This document shows, piece by piece, positions 22,445 to 33,465 of a stretch of 64,000 nt of DNA. This DNA comes from Shinisaurus crocodilurus (lineage: Eukaryota; Chordata; Lepidosauria; Squamata; Shinisauridae). The DNA is taken from positions 286,635,744 through 286,699,743 of the forward strand of contig CM037878.1 in NCBI GenBank assembly GCA_021292165.1, given 5' to 3'. The position numbers and the translations under genes were made by a program. The notes under the pieces were generated by a model that had not been told where the DNA came from, ran no database searches, and saw nothing but the letters and a program-made list of their open reading frames with translations. Positions within the stretch are counted from its first letter, which is position 1. Every line of letters begins with the position of its first letter.

Positions 22445-22640
22445 TCGGCGCCAGGAGTTGGCATCGCTGGGTATCTGCTCAGGCCCACACCCCAGCAGGG
22501 GGGACTCCAAATCCTTGCTCCTCCTTGTTGTCACTGCCTGCTCACCTGCCCACCCCAAAGCATGTGAGCAATGACAGGAGCGAGGACAAGGAGCAGCAGC
22601 CAACGCCCACCTTCCGCTCTCCCTCTGGGCAGAAGTGGTT
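22440..22640 (+). mobile_element. Family N repeat, probably hAT
   Basis: Starts cagggtcggcgccagg and shares cacaccccagcagggggg and the downstream gagcaatgacaggag region with copies at 48132 and 55838. The right end is missing here. Confidence 0.5.
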
Positions 22641-22667
22641 CCATGGTAAATTTGGAAGTGCCGAAGT

Positions 22668-23318
22668 CAGGACCGGTGCAGGGCAGTTTGGCGCCCTAGG
22701 CGAAATGAAATTTAGCGCCCCCCCCTCTCGTGCCATGGGGGGGGGGCTCTGGAGCAAAGCAGCCCTGCTCTGCAAAAAAAAAAAACCCGTGCCGCCACCG
22801 CCACCACCACCAACCTACCTTCCCCCCGCCCTGGCTGCTGCCGCCTCCGAGGAGGAGGAGGAAGTGACGCGATGGGACCCCCACGCTCCGTTTCCTGCCG
22901 GGGAAACCAGGGCAACAGGGCTGTTTAAGCCCTGTTGCCCTGGTTGCTCCCGCCAAAACAACGCGTGCGGGGCTCCGGAAGCGACGCGACGCGGAGAAGG
23001 TAGGTGGCGGGGGGGCTGGGGGGGCGGCGGTGGCAACGGGTGGGGGGAAGCGCAGCGGCGGGCGGGGGGAGGCGCGCCGGGGGGGCGGGGGGGCGCAGCG
23101 GCGGCGGGAGGGCGGGGGGAGGCGCAGCGGTGGTGGCGGCGGCAGTGGGTGGGTGGGCGGGCGGGGAGGCGCGGCAGCAGCGGTGGGGGCGGGCGGGGAG
23201 GCGGAGGCCTGGCGGGGACGGCGCGGTGGCAGCGAAGAGGAGCGCAGCGTTTCTGCGCCCTCTTCAGCCGCGCGCCCTAGGTAACCGCCTAGTTTGCCTA
23301 GCGGTAGCGCCGGCCCTG
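22668..23318 (+). mobile_element. GC-rich long form of the CAGGGYCGGTGC hAT
   Basis: Termini caggaccggtgc and gcgccggccctg with a perfect 8-bp duplication, gccgaagt, at 22660-22667 and 23319-23326. Compared with the 165-bp forms it carries about 490 extra bases, mostly G-rich GGCGG/GGGGAGG tracts on the plus strand. Open frames of 231-289 codons across it are low-complexity artefacts. Confidence 0.85.
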
Positions 23319-23326
23319 GCCGAAGT

Positions 23327-23461
23327 TCATTGTAGCATCCGTACAGCCACATCCCCAAGGAGAGTCCTGAAGTGCAGGGATTCATCATCATGGCAGACCC
23401 ATTGCCTTGCCATGCCCCTCAAGGAAAGGCCCAAAGTGCAGGTAACTGTTTTGATCTATAG

Positions 23462-23501
<40 letters not shown>

Positions 23502-23921
23502 TGTGTATACACACACATGCACACAGAAGAGCAGCAGTAGACAGGATAATAACCAATTTATTAGGACAAGTTGACAGTCATGAGCTGGCAAAGGGCAATG
23601 TACAGATTAGCATGTCGGACTTTGACTGGAGAGACCTGAGATCTCATCATGAGGAACATAAAGAGGGGAAACACAACCACAACATGTCCCCAAACTGCAC
23701 AAGATCACGAGCTCAAGATTTTCCACGAGTTTCTTTTCTCCACAACCGGGGAGAAACATTTTATCAGAAAAGTCAGCAGAAGAACAGTTCTAGTAGGCTC
23801 TTATCTCCATCCTGAGCTGGTGTTTTGTAGGGCAAATGGGTCTTCATTATACATTCAAGACCAAGCCCCCTTCCCCCACCCAATACTTTGCATCACAACA
23901 GGGAGAGCTCTCATAACAATA
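23327..23921. other. Unassigned, partly repetitive
   Basis: Contains phrases shared with 50095-50160 (cacatccccaaggaaagtcc type) and with 51320-51400 (gggtcttcattatacattca type), so parts belong to unnamed repeats. A (TG)n run lies at 23464-23500. Confidence 0.4.
23464..23500. repeat. (TG)n microsatellite
   Basis: Uninterrupted TG run followed by ACAC. Confidence 0.95.
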
Positions 23922-23987
23922 CAGTAATACCTTGGATTGCAAGTAATTTGGTTTGAGAGCGTTTTGCAAGACAAGCAAATGTTTAAA

Positions 23988-24021
<34 letters not shown>

Positions 24022-24185
24022 GATAGACAAGCGACGTCTTGCAATACAGGTACTGTAGTACGGCTTAAATTAAAAATCTGTGTGCACATTTTTTTTGGGG
24101 GGGGGATTTCGTTTTGATATAAGAGTGTTTTGGATTACAAGCACGTTTCCGGAACGAATTATGCTCCCAATCCAAGGCATGACCG
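23922..24185. mobile_element. Tc1/mariner-type MITE (family J), copy 2
   Basis: Same termini as 13629-13880, with TA on both sides (23920-23921 and 24186-24187). An ATTT expansion inside accounts for the extra length. Confidence 0.83.
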
Positions 24186-24187
24186 TA

Positions 24188-25827
24188 TGTTGTTGCGGGG
24201 GGAAACCCATCTGAGATCTGAGACAACAGCGGGGATTCCTCCAGGGGGAATTCATCATGGCATCTCCATATGCCAAGCCACGCCCCCTGGAGGAACCCAA
24301 AGAGACTTTGTGGGCCAGATACAGAATCTCTGCAGGCTGGAGGTTCTGCATGGCTGGTGCAGACAATGGCAGGGTAGACAGGCAAAGAGGACAAGGCAGC
24401 TTCCGACAAGAGCTGTAGAGTATTTGCACTGACATTAAGGCTGCAGGGTTGCGGCCACGGAGGCAGACAAGCCGGCTTCCCTAGACGCTGTGCAAGTGAA
24501 AATGGCCAGGTGTCCTCCTAGCACGGCTCATTCGCCGACTAAGATCGGCAGCGTTGCAATCGGCTAGATGGGAAGCAATTTCTCCATGAAGATCATTTTT
24601 TAAATGTATCTGAGCTGGCAATCTGCAAGAGGATGAGAAATTGCCAAAGCATGGGAATCGAGTCTTTGGGGAAAGAGGAATCTCAGCTAAATGGCTTCCA
24701 GCCCTACCGCTGTAAGCAAAAAAATAAAAATAAAACAAAAATGAAGCCGTTTCTGCGTCTCAGTGCCCTGCAAGTCAACGACTTGACAGATACTAATCGT
24801 TTTAATAACTGATGACCCCTTACGCAGCTGTCTAAGCTCCGTCCAAGCTTTAACATGTCACAGAATGCCGAGGGCCCTTGATGATCTAAGATCCACTCTT
24901 GGAAGAGTCTTTCTGACAGGCTAAATATTAGCAGATTTCCTTGGACGGGCGATGAGTCCCACTCGAGGCTCTGGCGCGCTCTCTTGTCCTCTTGGCACGA
25001 TCTCTTCGATACAGTCCCGGCCGAAAGGAAATGGTTGGGTTTGGAACGTATTTAGAATTGATGAGCATCCGCTTTTGGGGGCATCGGTCCCAGTGGTCTT
25101 CCTCATATCTTGCCTTCACTTCCCTCCACCCCTCAAAGAGAAAAGTGTGCCGTGAAATTAAGATGGAGGAAGAAAGCAGGGGTGCTGGGCCGGCCCCCTC
25201 TGTCTTTGCTCTTGAAATCGCTTGTGGCCTTTGGATGATTCCAACTAAACAACTGAAAAGCCCTGGTTTGGCCACCTCTCTGTAATTACGTTACGTTACA
25301 GAACTTATTGATGTTTCATAGGTGGCTGCGGTTGGACTGGCTGGCAAGGGGTTTGGATATATAACCCCTCTCCAGATTCTTTAGCAGGAAAAAGGAATAA
25401 AAGACTGGTAAAGGTTATCCTTTATATTAGAAAATAAGCATTGCAAAGACACCATGTTGAGGCCTTCTTCAGCGGGGGGTCTCCAGTCGCTACGGAACCC
25501 ATTCTCACCCCAGTTCCATAGATAAAGATAAAGGGCACGCTTTGCCGCTCGCAATAACCCTGTGCTCACAGCAAGGATCAGCGAATCTATCTTTCCTCTT
25601 CCCCGCCCTGACCCCATAAATTACTAATTGCAGGAGGCAATAGTTAAGAGAATTTAGCGATGATGTGCCGAAACCCCACCTGGCCACCTTCCGTTTCGCA
25701 ACCTCTTCATTTCCCTGCGAAAGAGGCAGTCGTTTTTCTGCCTCTTTCGTTGGGATGTGGAGAACTTGGGAGAAATTCCTCAGGGTGCGGGGCTTCAGTG
25801 CTTTCCTTACTGTAAGGAGCTGGCTGG
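24188..25827. other. No gene seen
   Basis: About 1.6 kb of largely low-copy sequence. A short imperfect inverted repeat built on ctccagggggaattc and cccctggagg lies near 24236-24292. No exon is recognised. Confidence 0.4.
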
Positions 25828-25854
25828 TGTGTGTGTGTGTGTGTGTGTGTGTGC
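25828..25854. repeat. (GT)n microsatellite
   Basis: Uninterrupted GT run beside the next LTR. Confidence 0.93.
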
Positions 25855-25858
25855 TCTT

Positions 25859-26340
25859 TTGTGGAAAAGGACCAAAGCCAGTCCTTTGCATGGGTTCGGG
25901 TACCAAGGGGTTCACCGTAGCAAGGTTAGCCCTTTACGCGTGGTCTGCAGCACCTAGGCAAAAAAAGCCGCAGCCAATTTTAACGCTAGGACAGTGAAAG
26001 AAGCAGTTTTAGGAAGGGGAGCCGCTACACTGTTTATAGGTAAACAGAGTTTAATTGAGCGTATCAAAACATACACAAAGGCAGTACGCCGCGCCTGCAA
26101 CTGACATGTGTATAGAGCGGGTCGCAGCCACAGTACACACAAGGTTTACCTGGAATGACCTGGATTCCTCGACAGCCACGTATCCTGGGGCTGGATCCTG
26201 AGGTCAGACCAAAGCCCTGGACCTAGGTAAGCCAGCTTGTCTGCCCACGACCAACAACTTTTCCCGCCACGGGGCCCCTTTCTTTTATACCCTCTTCTTG
26301 GCTCCCCCCCCCTCCCGCCTGCGTCCCCTCCCTTCATGAT
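25859..26340 (-). mobile_element. Partial LTR (family K), copy 3
   Basis: The left end tgtggaaaaggacc and following sequence resemble the start of copy 2. On the minus strand ggtataaaag (near 26285) looks like a TATA box, and ATTAAA (near 26052) could serve as polyadenylation signal. The right terminus is not visible. Confidence 0.6.
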
Positions 26341-26411
26341 TGCTTGAACTGAGTCCGGAATAACCTGTTTGGGGATGCTTCACAGCTCATTTGGATGCCA
26401 GGGGAGGGAAG

Positions 26412-26931
26412 TGTGAGAGCTGGACTGACCCGGGTTCAAAAGCTTCCCTAGCCAATGACCCTCAGTCCCAGTCACGCAGGCGGAAGGAGGAGGAGATAAC
26501 AGCAGTTAATAAAGATTAAAGAGTTTATTTGTAAGACCCAATTACATGGGATTAAGGCAAACAATGCATCTCTTACTCACTACATCATTGCAGACTCAAA
26601 TCCAATACCCCAGTGGTAAGGCTAGATGAAGTGAAGTCCAGAACAAGTCGAGACGAGAGAAGTGGAGAAGAGGAGAAAAGCTATCAACAAGTGTGTTAGC
26701 TTTATACCAGGGACCCTGCACCTATAAATAGGATATTACTCACCCCAGTTGTATAACCTATTCATCAACATGTTGATTCCAAACCTGTCCAAGGTTGCTG
26801 AGTCATATCACCTTGAGACTATGTCTCATGACTAGAGGCCTTGTGTACTTCATCTCAAGAGACACCCACCAGGTCAGGTGATAATCTCGATGTCAGGTGG
26901 TAATCTCGTTCTGCCTATGCAAAACCTAACA
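26412..26931 (-). mobile_element. Solo LTR (family L), copy 1
   Basis: Ends TGTGAGAG and CCTAACA, with a perfect 5-bp duplication, ggaag, at 26407-26411 and 26932-26936. On the minus strand a TATA-like ggtataaag lies near 26704 and AATAAA near 26528. Copy 2 at 35873 is closely related. Confidence 0.87.
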
Positions 26932-26936
26932 GGAAG

Positions 26937-27965
26937 CTGCCCTGGGGGTATGCAGATGTGTCCCATTGTGAGCTTCATTGCAGGGCAGGAAAACAAGTGC
27001 GGCCAGTAAACAAGGTTAAAGGTGGATACCTGAGCAGCTGCTGCTGCAAGTGGGGTGTGCGTCTACCTGACCTGGCTTTCTCTTCACATCTTTCTTTTAC
27101 CACCACCACCACCCCATCTCCAGTTCTGTCCCTGCAGCCTCTCCGGCTACTTGAGTTTCATGGAAAGCTTCCTAGAGGATGTCACCAGGACTTCCTCCCT
27201 TGGGGCTTCCCTGCACTGCTGCTTGCTGAGTGCCTGAAGTCCAAAACATCTGGATGTCACCAGGTTTGCGAAGGCTGTTCGTTGATCTATATATTGACAG
27301 TGGGTGTCAATCTTGGCTCTGCTGTTTTCCCCCGCAAATCCACGAATGCTGGTCTTCCAAACGGAAGTGGAGCCAAGGAGGTCAGCAATGGGCCCGAAAC
27401 AGTGCCCGACACTCTGGATGCAGATTGATACAGGTTTATACGTGTGTAACACGTATAATATGCTTGCTTCTCTGAAAAAAATCTCGGCTGTTCACTTCTT
27501 CAGGGTAGCTCCCTCTTCTTCCCCACTGCAGAGGGAGCTTTTCACCTCATCATCTCGAGCTCAGAGGTTATGAGCTTTATGGCTTCAGCGCATAGGCTCA
27601 CCATCTCCCACCTGTGACCGCTGCTGCATGCCTGCAGCCAGACATAGGCTCAGCCAGATGGAGAACAGATTTGTGCAGCTGACAGCTCCTTTAATGAAGA
27701 GACCTTGTAACATAAACCAGCACAACACACACACAACACACTGCCTGACTCTTGCACAAGTCTGCAGAGGAGAAGTGTGGGTTGGCAAGCATTCGTCCAG
27801 ACAGCCCGATTCTCAGGTGTGCATGCCTGGCAAGGCCGTACTGATGGAGCTGTCGCTTCCGGGATTTCATGACCAACACGTTGTCCGTCGACATCCAACC
27901 GGCTTCTGGAAACAGGTAATGAACCACAATTGTGCAATGTTATGATTACAGCTGCTTCTATCACT
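26937..27965. other. Unassigned, with an unrecognised plus-strand ORF
   Basis: A 156-codon open frame at 26958-27428 has no recognisable domain, an irregular composition and no visible splice or promoter context. I do not call it a gene. Confidence 0.35.
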
Positions 27966-28180
27966 ACCCTCCTTTGCACCTATGGGATACTTAGACAACG
28001 CCATACCCTACAAAGCCCTAAACAGCTTGGGGCCAGGTTACCTGAAGGATCTTCTCCTCCCATATATACCTGCCTGGACCCTAAGTTCATCCTCAGAGGC
28101 CCTCTTCTGGGTGCCTCCACCAAGTAAAGTGAGGCAAGTGGGTACTAAGGAAGGGGCCTTTTCAATGGTGGCACCCCGGT
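27966..28180 (+). mobile_element. LINE C-terminal coding fragment, left half
   Basis: Encodes residues like YKALNSLGPGYLKDLLLPY and GAFSMVAPRF, a pattern of L2-clade LINE reverse-transcriptase C-termini. It stops at 28180, where a CR1 inserted, and resumes near 28659. Confidence 0.62.
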
Positions 28181-28500
28181 TCATAGAAGCATAGAATAGT
28201 AGAGTTGGAAGGGGCCTATAAGGCCATCGATTCCAACCCCCTGCTCAATGCAGGAATCCAAGTCAAAGCATCTCTGATAGATGGCTGTCTAGCCACATCT
28301 TGAATGCTTCCAGTGTGGGAGAACCCACTACCTCCGTAGGTCATTGGTTCCATTGTCATATTGCTCTAACAGTCAGCAAGTTTTTCCTGATGTTCAGCCA
28401 GAATCTGGCTTCCTGTCACTTGAGCCCATTATTCTGTGTCCTGCACTCTGGGATGGTCAGGTAGAGATCCTGGCCCTCCTCTGTATGACAACCTTTCAAG
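28181..28500 (-). mobile_element. CR1 3' fragment nested in LINE
   Basis: CR1 tail and coding end in reverse orientation. It is interrupted at 28500 by a 5S-headed SINE, and about 12 bp of CR1-like sequence follow the SINE. Confidence 0.78.
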
Positions 28501-28645
28501 TTCATAAGATCATCAAATTGGAAGGGGCCTACAAGGCCATCGAGTCCACCCCCCTGCTCAATGCAGGAAACTAGAGGAGAGGTCTCCCATCCAAGTAATA
28601 ACCAGGCCTGACTCTGCTTAGCTTTCCACGCTCAGACAAGCTGAG
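28501..28645 (-). mobile_element. 5S-headed SINE nested in CR1, head-truncated
   Basis: The CR1-like tail and most of the 5S head are present, but the 5' end of the head is missing after caagctgag. Confidence 0.8.
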
Positions 28646-28658
28646 TTCTTGAAGAGCG

Positions 28659-28990
28659 GTTGTGGAATGCCTTCCCCAGAGAGGCTCACCTGATACCTAT
28701 GTTGTGGTCATTTTGGTGCCAAGTGAAGACCTTTTAATTTCCCCAGGCTTTTAAAAAATTGTGTTAGTGCATTTTTTAGATCTTTGCACTGCTGCCGGCT
28801 TTTACTTTATTATTATTTTTTTACTTAATTTTATTCTGTTTTAAACTCAAGCTTTTTATCTTATGTTTTACAATGTTATTGTATTTTATGGTTTTAAGTT
28901 TTGTTCTGTGAGCCACTCAGAGAGCTCCAGCTTTTGGGCAGTATAGAAATGTAATAAATGAATATAAATAAATAAATAAATAAATAAATA
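28659..28990 (+). mobile_element. LINE 3' end, right half, with AAAT tail
   Basis: Resumes the frame interrupted at 28180 (tggaatgccttccccag) and runs through an untranslated region to gggcagtatagaaatg and an AAAT tail. Confidence 0.6.
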
Positions 28991-29773
28991 AATTCCTGGG
29001 CCCATGCACACAACCAACTCGCTTTGCAGCTATGGATTTGATGGCTCTGTGCAGAGTGTTGTGACATGTAACACAAACAACAGCTGTGAACACATTGTTT
29101 ATATTTGGAAAGGAACAGAAGGCTGAATAACAAGTCATGTTTTGTCTGCTACCTCCTGTCCTGTTCCCATGGGAAAAGTAGGTGTGAAAGAAATACGAGC
29201 TGGTCACATGGTTTGTATGTTCTGGTGACGTAGAACTGATTTGTTAGCTTTCGTTTCTGTAGCCATTTTTTAATAGAGAGATGGATTGCTTCTTCTTCTC
29301 TCTGTTGCTCTGACTAATGCTTGCTGGACTTGCAATCATGTAACGTCAAATGCTGAGGTGGACTTGCTCCACTGGATTAATGCTTGCTATGCATTGTACT
29401 CTGCAATATGGACTGTAATGTAGGAGATGTAAACTCTGTAGTAAATACTGGCTATAGTAATAAACAGGTAGAGCAAAGAAACCTGTGAAGTCTACGGAGT
29501 TATTTCCTTGTTACTGGAAGCTGCAGGAGGAGGCTGGGCTGGCTGTAATCCGAGACGCTTGGAATGCTGCTGATGGCAGATACCGGTCTGGATTTCTGTG
29601 TGTAGCTTTATGGACCGTTACACACAGGAGCAGGATCTTAAATCTTCCATCTCACGCAAGTGAATCGCTCTGCTTTTCCACGAGGCCGGCGGGCCTACCG
29701 GGTGGATTGGTTGTAAAACCTTTAGGGCTGAGTCATCACCCTTTCACAGAGCACATGGCAATCTAGCTATAGG
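28991..29773. other. Unassigned; possible LTR remnant
   Basis: 29057-29624 begins tgttgtgac and ends gttacaca and includes aataaac near 29460, which suggests an LTR. The flanks cagag and cagga match poorly, so this is not called as an element. Confidence 0.3.
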
Positions 29774-29950
29774 AGGGGTCCCCAAGCTTTTTGAGCCAGT
29801 GGGTACATCTGGAATTTTGAGAGAGGGCCACAGTAGGCATTCCCGCAGACTGGCTGCCACGGAAAGGCCTGCCCATTCACAAGGCTGCCAAGGAAAGTGT
29901 CTGTGAGCACTTTGGTGCCCACTGGCACTGCGTTGGGGAGCCCCCCGGGG
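29774..29950 (+). mobile_element. hAT-like fragment
   Basis: Phrases ggggtccccaagctttttga and tttggtgcccactgg match the family of fragments at 2425 and 21650. Confidence 0.4.
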
Positions 29951-30159
29951 TTATATGATTATCCTTTTCCACATAAGGCACATCTGATAAAGTGCCTCTT
30001 AGTCCACAAAAGCTGCTGCCAAGATAAGTGTGTGTAGTAGAAAAGGCCAGGAGACCACTGTGATTTCAAGGAGACAGTGGTGTATGACCATTGTTCTACT
30101 TGTAAAACAATGGTCAAATAAAGTAACCCAGAAAAGTTGCTTTATTCCCAACTCAAGGA

Positions 30160-30485
30160 TGGAAAGCGGAATATCGGTGGTCAGTATAAGAGGTTTAAAG
30201 ATGTTCTTAAGGCTAATCTAAAAAAAAAAAAAGCAATATAAACATCGAAAACTGGGAAGCTCTGGCCCATGAACGCTCTAACTGGAGGTTGGCCTTTCAC
30301 AAAGGTTCCATGGACTTTGAAGAAGCCCGAGTGCAAGGTGAAAGGGAGAAACATGCTAAGCGAAAAGCACGTCAAACAAATCCTTTACAGGACCATCTTC
30401 CATCCGGTAACCTGTGTCCTCACTGTGGGAAGCTGTGTGGATCTAGAATTGGCCTCCACAGCCACTTATGGACCCGTCGCTAGAG
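30160..30485 (+). mobile_element. LINE ORF2 C-terminus with zinc finger
   Basis: The frame encodes WEALAHERSNWRLAFHKGS-type residues, then EARVQGEREKHAKRKARQ, and closes with CPHCGKLCGSRIGLHSHLW, a C2H2-like finger followed by a stop. This arrangement is found at the C-terminus of some non-LTR retrotransposon polyproteins; the exact clade is not certain. Frame breaks lie in the upstream part. A shorter relative lies at 47775-47935. Confidence 0.65.
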
Positions 30486-30958
30486 TCTGCACAATTTTTA
30501 AAGAATTTCCTCTTTTTATAATTTTCTTTTTGTAATTTTATCCTGGAAGACAATCTTACTCGGTCATGAGTGATCGCCTACTACTGTATAGCTACACCTG
30601 CTCTTTGTGTCTCTATTACCGAATTTGCTGTTTCTTGCTGTTTCTCACTATTTCATGTTTACTGCCAGTGAGCTCCATACGTTTAGAGTTTGCCATGAGA
30701 AGATTTTTGCCAATTAAAGTCTGTTTTCAGACAGACTTAAACCTGGCAAGGATGCCGACTAATAACTGAAAGAGCACTTGGTTATCAGTGGGCCTGACTT
30801 CAATGGCTCGTCATTGGAAGGGTGCTTGCTCGGTTATCTGTTGGCCAGACTTCAATGGCTTAGGTAACTGGTGTTCGTCATCTGGATGGGCTCAGATGAC
30901 CTGGGAACTGAGTGGCTCTAGGTGGCCTTTTGGCCAACTTAGAAGTGTTGTTGACCAT
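30486..30958. other. LINE-related tail and low-copy sequence
   Basis: The first 100 bp match the untranslated tail following the relative at 47935 (cctggaagacaatcttactc). The rest is unassigned. Confidence 0.4.
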
Positions 30959-31123
30959 GCCTGTGGCTCACGCTGGCTCAGCTTGTCTGAGCGTGGAAAG
31001 CTAAGCAGGGTCAGGCCTGGTGATTACTTGGATGGGAGACCCCTCCTCTAGTTTCCTGCATTGAGCAGGGGGTTGGACTCGATAGCCTTGTAGGCTCCTT
31101 CCAACTCTATGATCTATGAAATC
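30959..31123 (+). mobile_element. 5S-headed SINE
   Basis: Complete head with the box C phrase and full CR1-like tail. Confidence 0.86.
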
Positions 31124-31174
31124 AGATGGCCTGGGAACCTGGTCTGGGAGTGTCCGAGATGTATATGCTGTATC

Positions 31175-31320
31175 CAGTGCTTTTTTTCTGGAGAAAAAGG
31201 TACCGGAACTCTTGGATTACATTTCCTCGGGAGTAGATGGCGATTAAATTGTAATGCAATTAATAGAAGAAAAGGTGCTGGAACTCAGTTCCGGTGAGTT
31301 CCACCAGAAAAAAAGCCCTG
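31175..31320. mobile_element. 146-bp hAT MITE
   Basis: Termini cagtgctttttttctgg and ccagaaaaaaagccctg, with a perfect 8-bp duplication, gctgtatc, at 31167-31174 and 31321-31328. Confidence 0.9.
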
Positions 31321-31328
31321 GCTGTATC

Positions 31329-31700
31329 TATTGAGATTCTGCCCCAGTTAGTTATGTGCAAAACATATTAATCTTGTCCAGCTTAATGAGAACAGGTACA
31401 ACTATTGTAAACACAGAAAACCTATATAAGATTAGGGAATCCTTACAGACCGAGCCGCAGGAGGTGCTGTGGGACAGCCAGGAAGTCCATCTGTTATTAT
31501 TTCTTTGAGGGGTTCTTGACAATAGAAGGGACATAAGCATTGGACTCTGCATCTATTTGCTTCTGTAATCTGTTTTCTGTAGTTTGCTAATAAAGCTTTT
31601 TTAACCTTCACCCATAAGTGTGTTCATTGTCTCTGGATCCTCAAAAGAACCACTGCCTTTGGCAGAACAGTGTGTTGATTTTTAGGGTGCCACAGAATTC
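31329..31700 (+). other. Possible LTR remnant
   Basis: A TATA-like cctatataag near 31421 and aataaagcttttt near 31590, followed by a U5-like stretch, resemble an LTR. Boundaries and duplications could not be fixed. Confidence 0.35.
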
Positions 31701-32159
31701 TTGGTTGGTTTCAATGCAAGAGACGGACACATCTGCTCTTTGGGTTTTGTGTACTACGTCACACTCAGTGGCATCTTTGTGGTGGCATGGGAAAACATGG
31801 GTTAACATTATGATGGGGACTGGATGTCCGGAGGGAGGGGGCTGATACATTACTGACACTCAACGAGGTTACCAGGCCAAGGGAAGTGATTGTGTGTAAC
31901 GTTTCCAAGTCAATAAAGGGAGGTGAGAGAGCAATTTATGTGCTAAAATATCACATCTTGAGTTGTAATTTAAACTGGGGATACAAGAAATCTCTCCGAA
32001 AATCTTTGCGCTCCTCATCAAAACCCTTTTTGACACCCTCACCCTCGACATCTCTTGGATGTTTCTCATGAGCAGAAGCACCAAAACAGTTTGGGATTCT
32101 GGGTATCTTAAGTACTGCTTCACCCCCTATGAACCCATCAAAGAAATGTACGCACAGAC
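31701..32159. other. No gene seen
   Basis: No recognisable family. Confidence 0.3.
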
Positions 32160-32342
32160 TCAGGGTGGCCGTTTAGTTTACACATCGCCAAAAGAAGAGG
32201 GTAAAAGAGGACATACATTTGCATATGTCAATCTATATGTACAGATGCACATCTAGAAATAATTAATTACTGAATACTGTATGGCATGGAATCGTGGACT
32301 TTAACATAAACGACCATTTAAAAAGATAGAAGCATTTGAAAT

Positions 32343-32690
32343 GTGTTTTTTTCCCCCCGCAGGTTGTTACGAATTTCATGGACCAAGAGGGTGACCGACG
32401 AAGAAGTATTAAAGAGAATGTACAAAGATCAAGAAATTATGAAACACATAAAATGCAGAAAACGAGAATATTTTGGTCATATAATGAGAAATGAAAAATA
32501 TAGACTGTTGCAGCTGATTATATGAGGGGAAATAAATGGGAAAAGAAGTGTAGAAAGATGATCTTGGTTGAAAAGTCTAGAAGAATGGTTTGGGGGCAAC
32601 ACAACATCATTGTTTAGAGTGGTCATGTCTAAAGACTGTTTAGCCATGATGATGGCCAACCTCCGGTAGGAGAGGAGGAGGAGGAGGAGG
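32343..32690 (+). mobile_element. RTE/BovB-like LINE C-terminal fragment
   Basis: Encodes RRLLRISWTKRVTDEEVLKR and then YFGHIMRNEKYRLLQLII, a C-terminal pattern of RTE-clade reverse transcriptases. The frame is open for about 60 codons and then decays; a GGA simple repeat closes the fragment. Confidence 0.66.
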
Positions 32691-32827
32691 AGGAGGACTG
32701 GGTAACCTGTCTGCTTCCTCTGTCTGGTGTCCAGATACCAACTGTTGATGGGCAGCCTCAAGGCCTCTGCTCTCCCTTCTTATGGTTCTTTATCTTTATA
32801 CTCAAATGGACAACCCTTCAGATAGAG

Positions 32828-32962
32828 CAGTGTTCTCCAACCTTGGGTCCCCAGATGTTTTTGGCCTACAACTCCCAGCATGCCCCAGCCAGCATAGCTG
32901 GCTGGGGCATGCTGGGAGTTGTAGGCCAAAAACATCTGGGGACCCAAGGTTGGAGAACACTG
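32828..32962. mobile_element. Palindromic hAT MITE (family A), reference copy
   Basis: 135 bp with a perfect 8-bp duplication, agatagag (32820-32827, 32963-32970). The two arms are almost exact reverse complements and both carry cctacaactcccagcatgcc. Confidence 0.93.
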
Positions 32963-33218
32963 AGATAGAGGATGCCTTCAGAGGACTGCCATCTGTAAAG
33001 GAGGACATATGGCCCCTTAGACTAACTGTATCTCCATGGGGTCAGTGAAAGTTGGGTAAAATTCACTGTCAGGTGTGGTAGGCAGGTGAAGACACTCCTG
33101 ATGTATCACGGCGGGTCCATGGCTGATGAAGAAGCACTCTGTACAACAGGAAAAATGATAAAAACCTAGGACTAGAGGTGCCCCTGAATTTTGCCTAAGT
33201 CAAATGTTCAAGGTTAAT

Positions 33219-33452
33219 TAATTCATTAATTAATTATATTTATAGCCCACCTTTCTTCTTCCTGCAAGGAACCCAAGGCGGCTCACATAATCCTCTTCCT
33301 CCTCTCCATTGTATCCTCACAACACCCCTGTGAGGTAGGGTTAGGCTGAGAGGCAGTGACTGGTCCAAAGTCGCCCAGTGAGCTTCATGGCTGAGCGGGG
33401 ACTGGAACCCATGTTTCCCGAGTCCCAGTCAAGCACTCTAACCACTAGGCTC
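33219..33452 (-). mobile_element. Sauria-type SINE, reverse copy
   Basis: Tail first (taattatatttatagccc), then the body, and the reverse of the tRNA-like head at the right. Confidence 0.86.
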
Positions 33453-33465
33453 TCAAATTAGCTAT

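Larger units (their letters stand above)
32160..33025. mobile_element. Family Q DNA repeat with two nested elements
   Basis: The ends resemble those at 37517-37882 and 62153-62574 (cagggtggccg on the left, ggacatatggccc on the right). It is interrupted by an RTE-like LINE fragment at 32343-32690 and a palindromic MITE at 32828-32962. Confidence 0.5.

Noticed and set aside
22411..23391. Long open frames of 289 and 231 codons on opposite strands
   Set aside because: Both run through the low-complexity GC-rich interior of a hAT element and encode only glycine/alanine/arginine or proline-rich runs.
26958..27428. 156-codon plus-strand ORF as a gene
   Set aside because: No recognisable domain, promoter or splice signal; a chance frame in intergenic DNA is more likely.
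29057..29624. Complete solo LTR
   Set aside because: The ends look LTR-like but flanking 5-mers match at only three positions, so boundaries are not supported.
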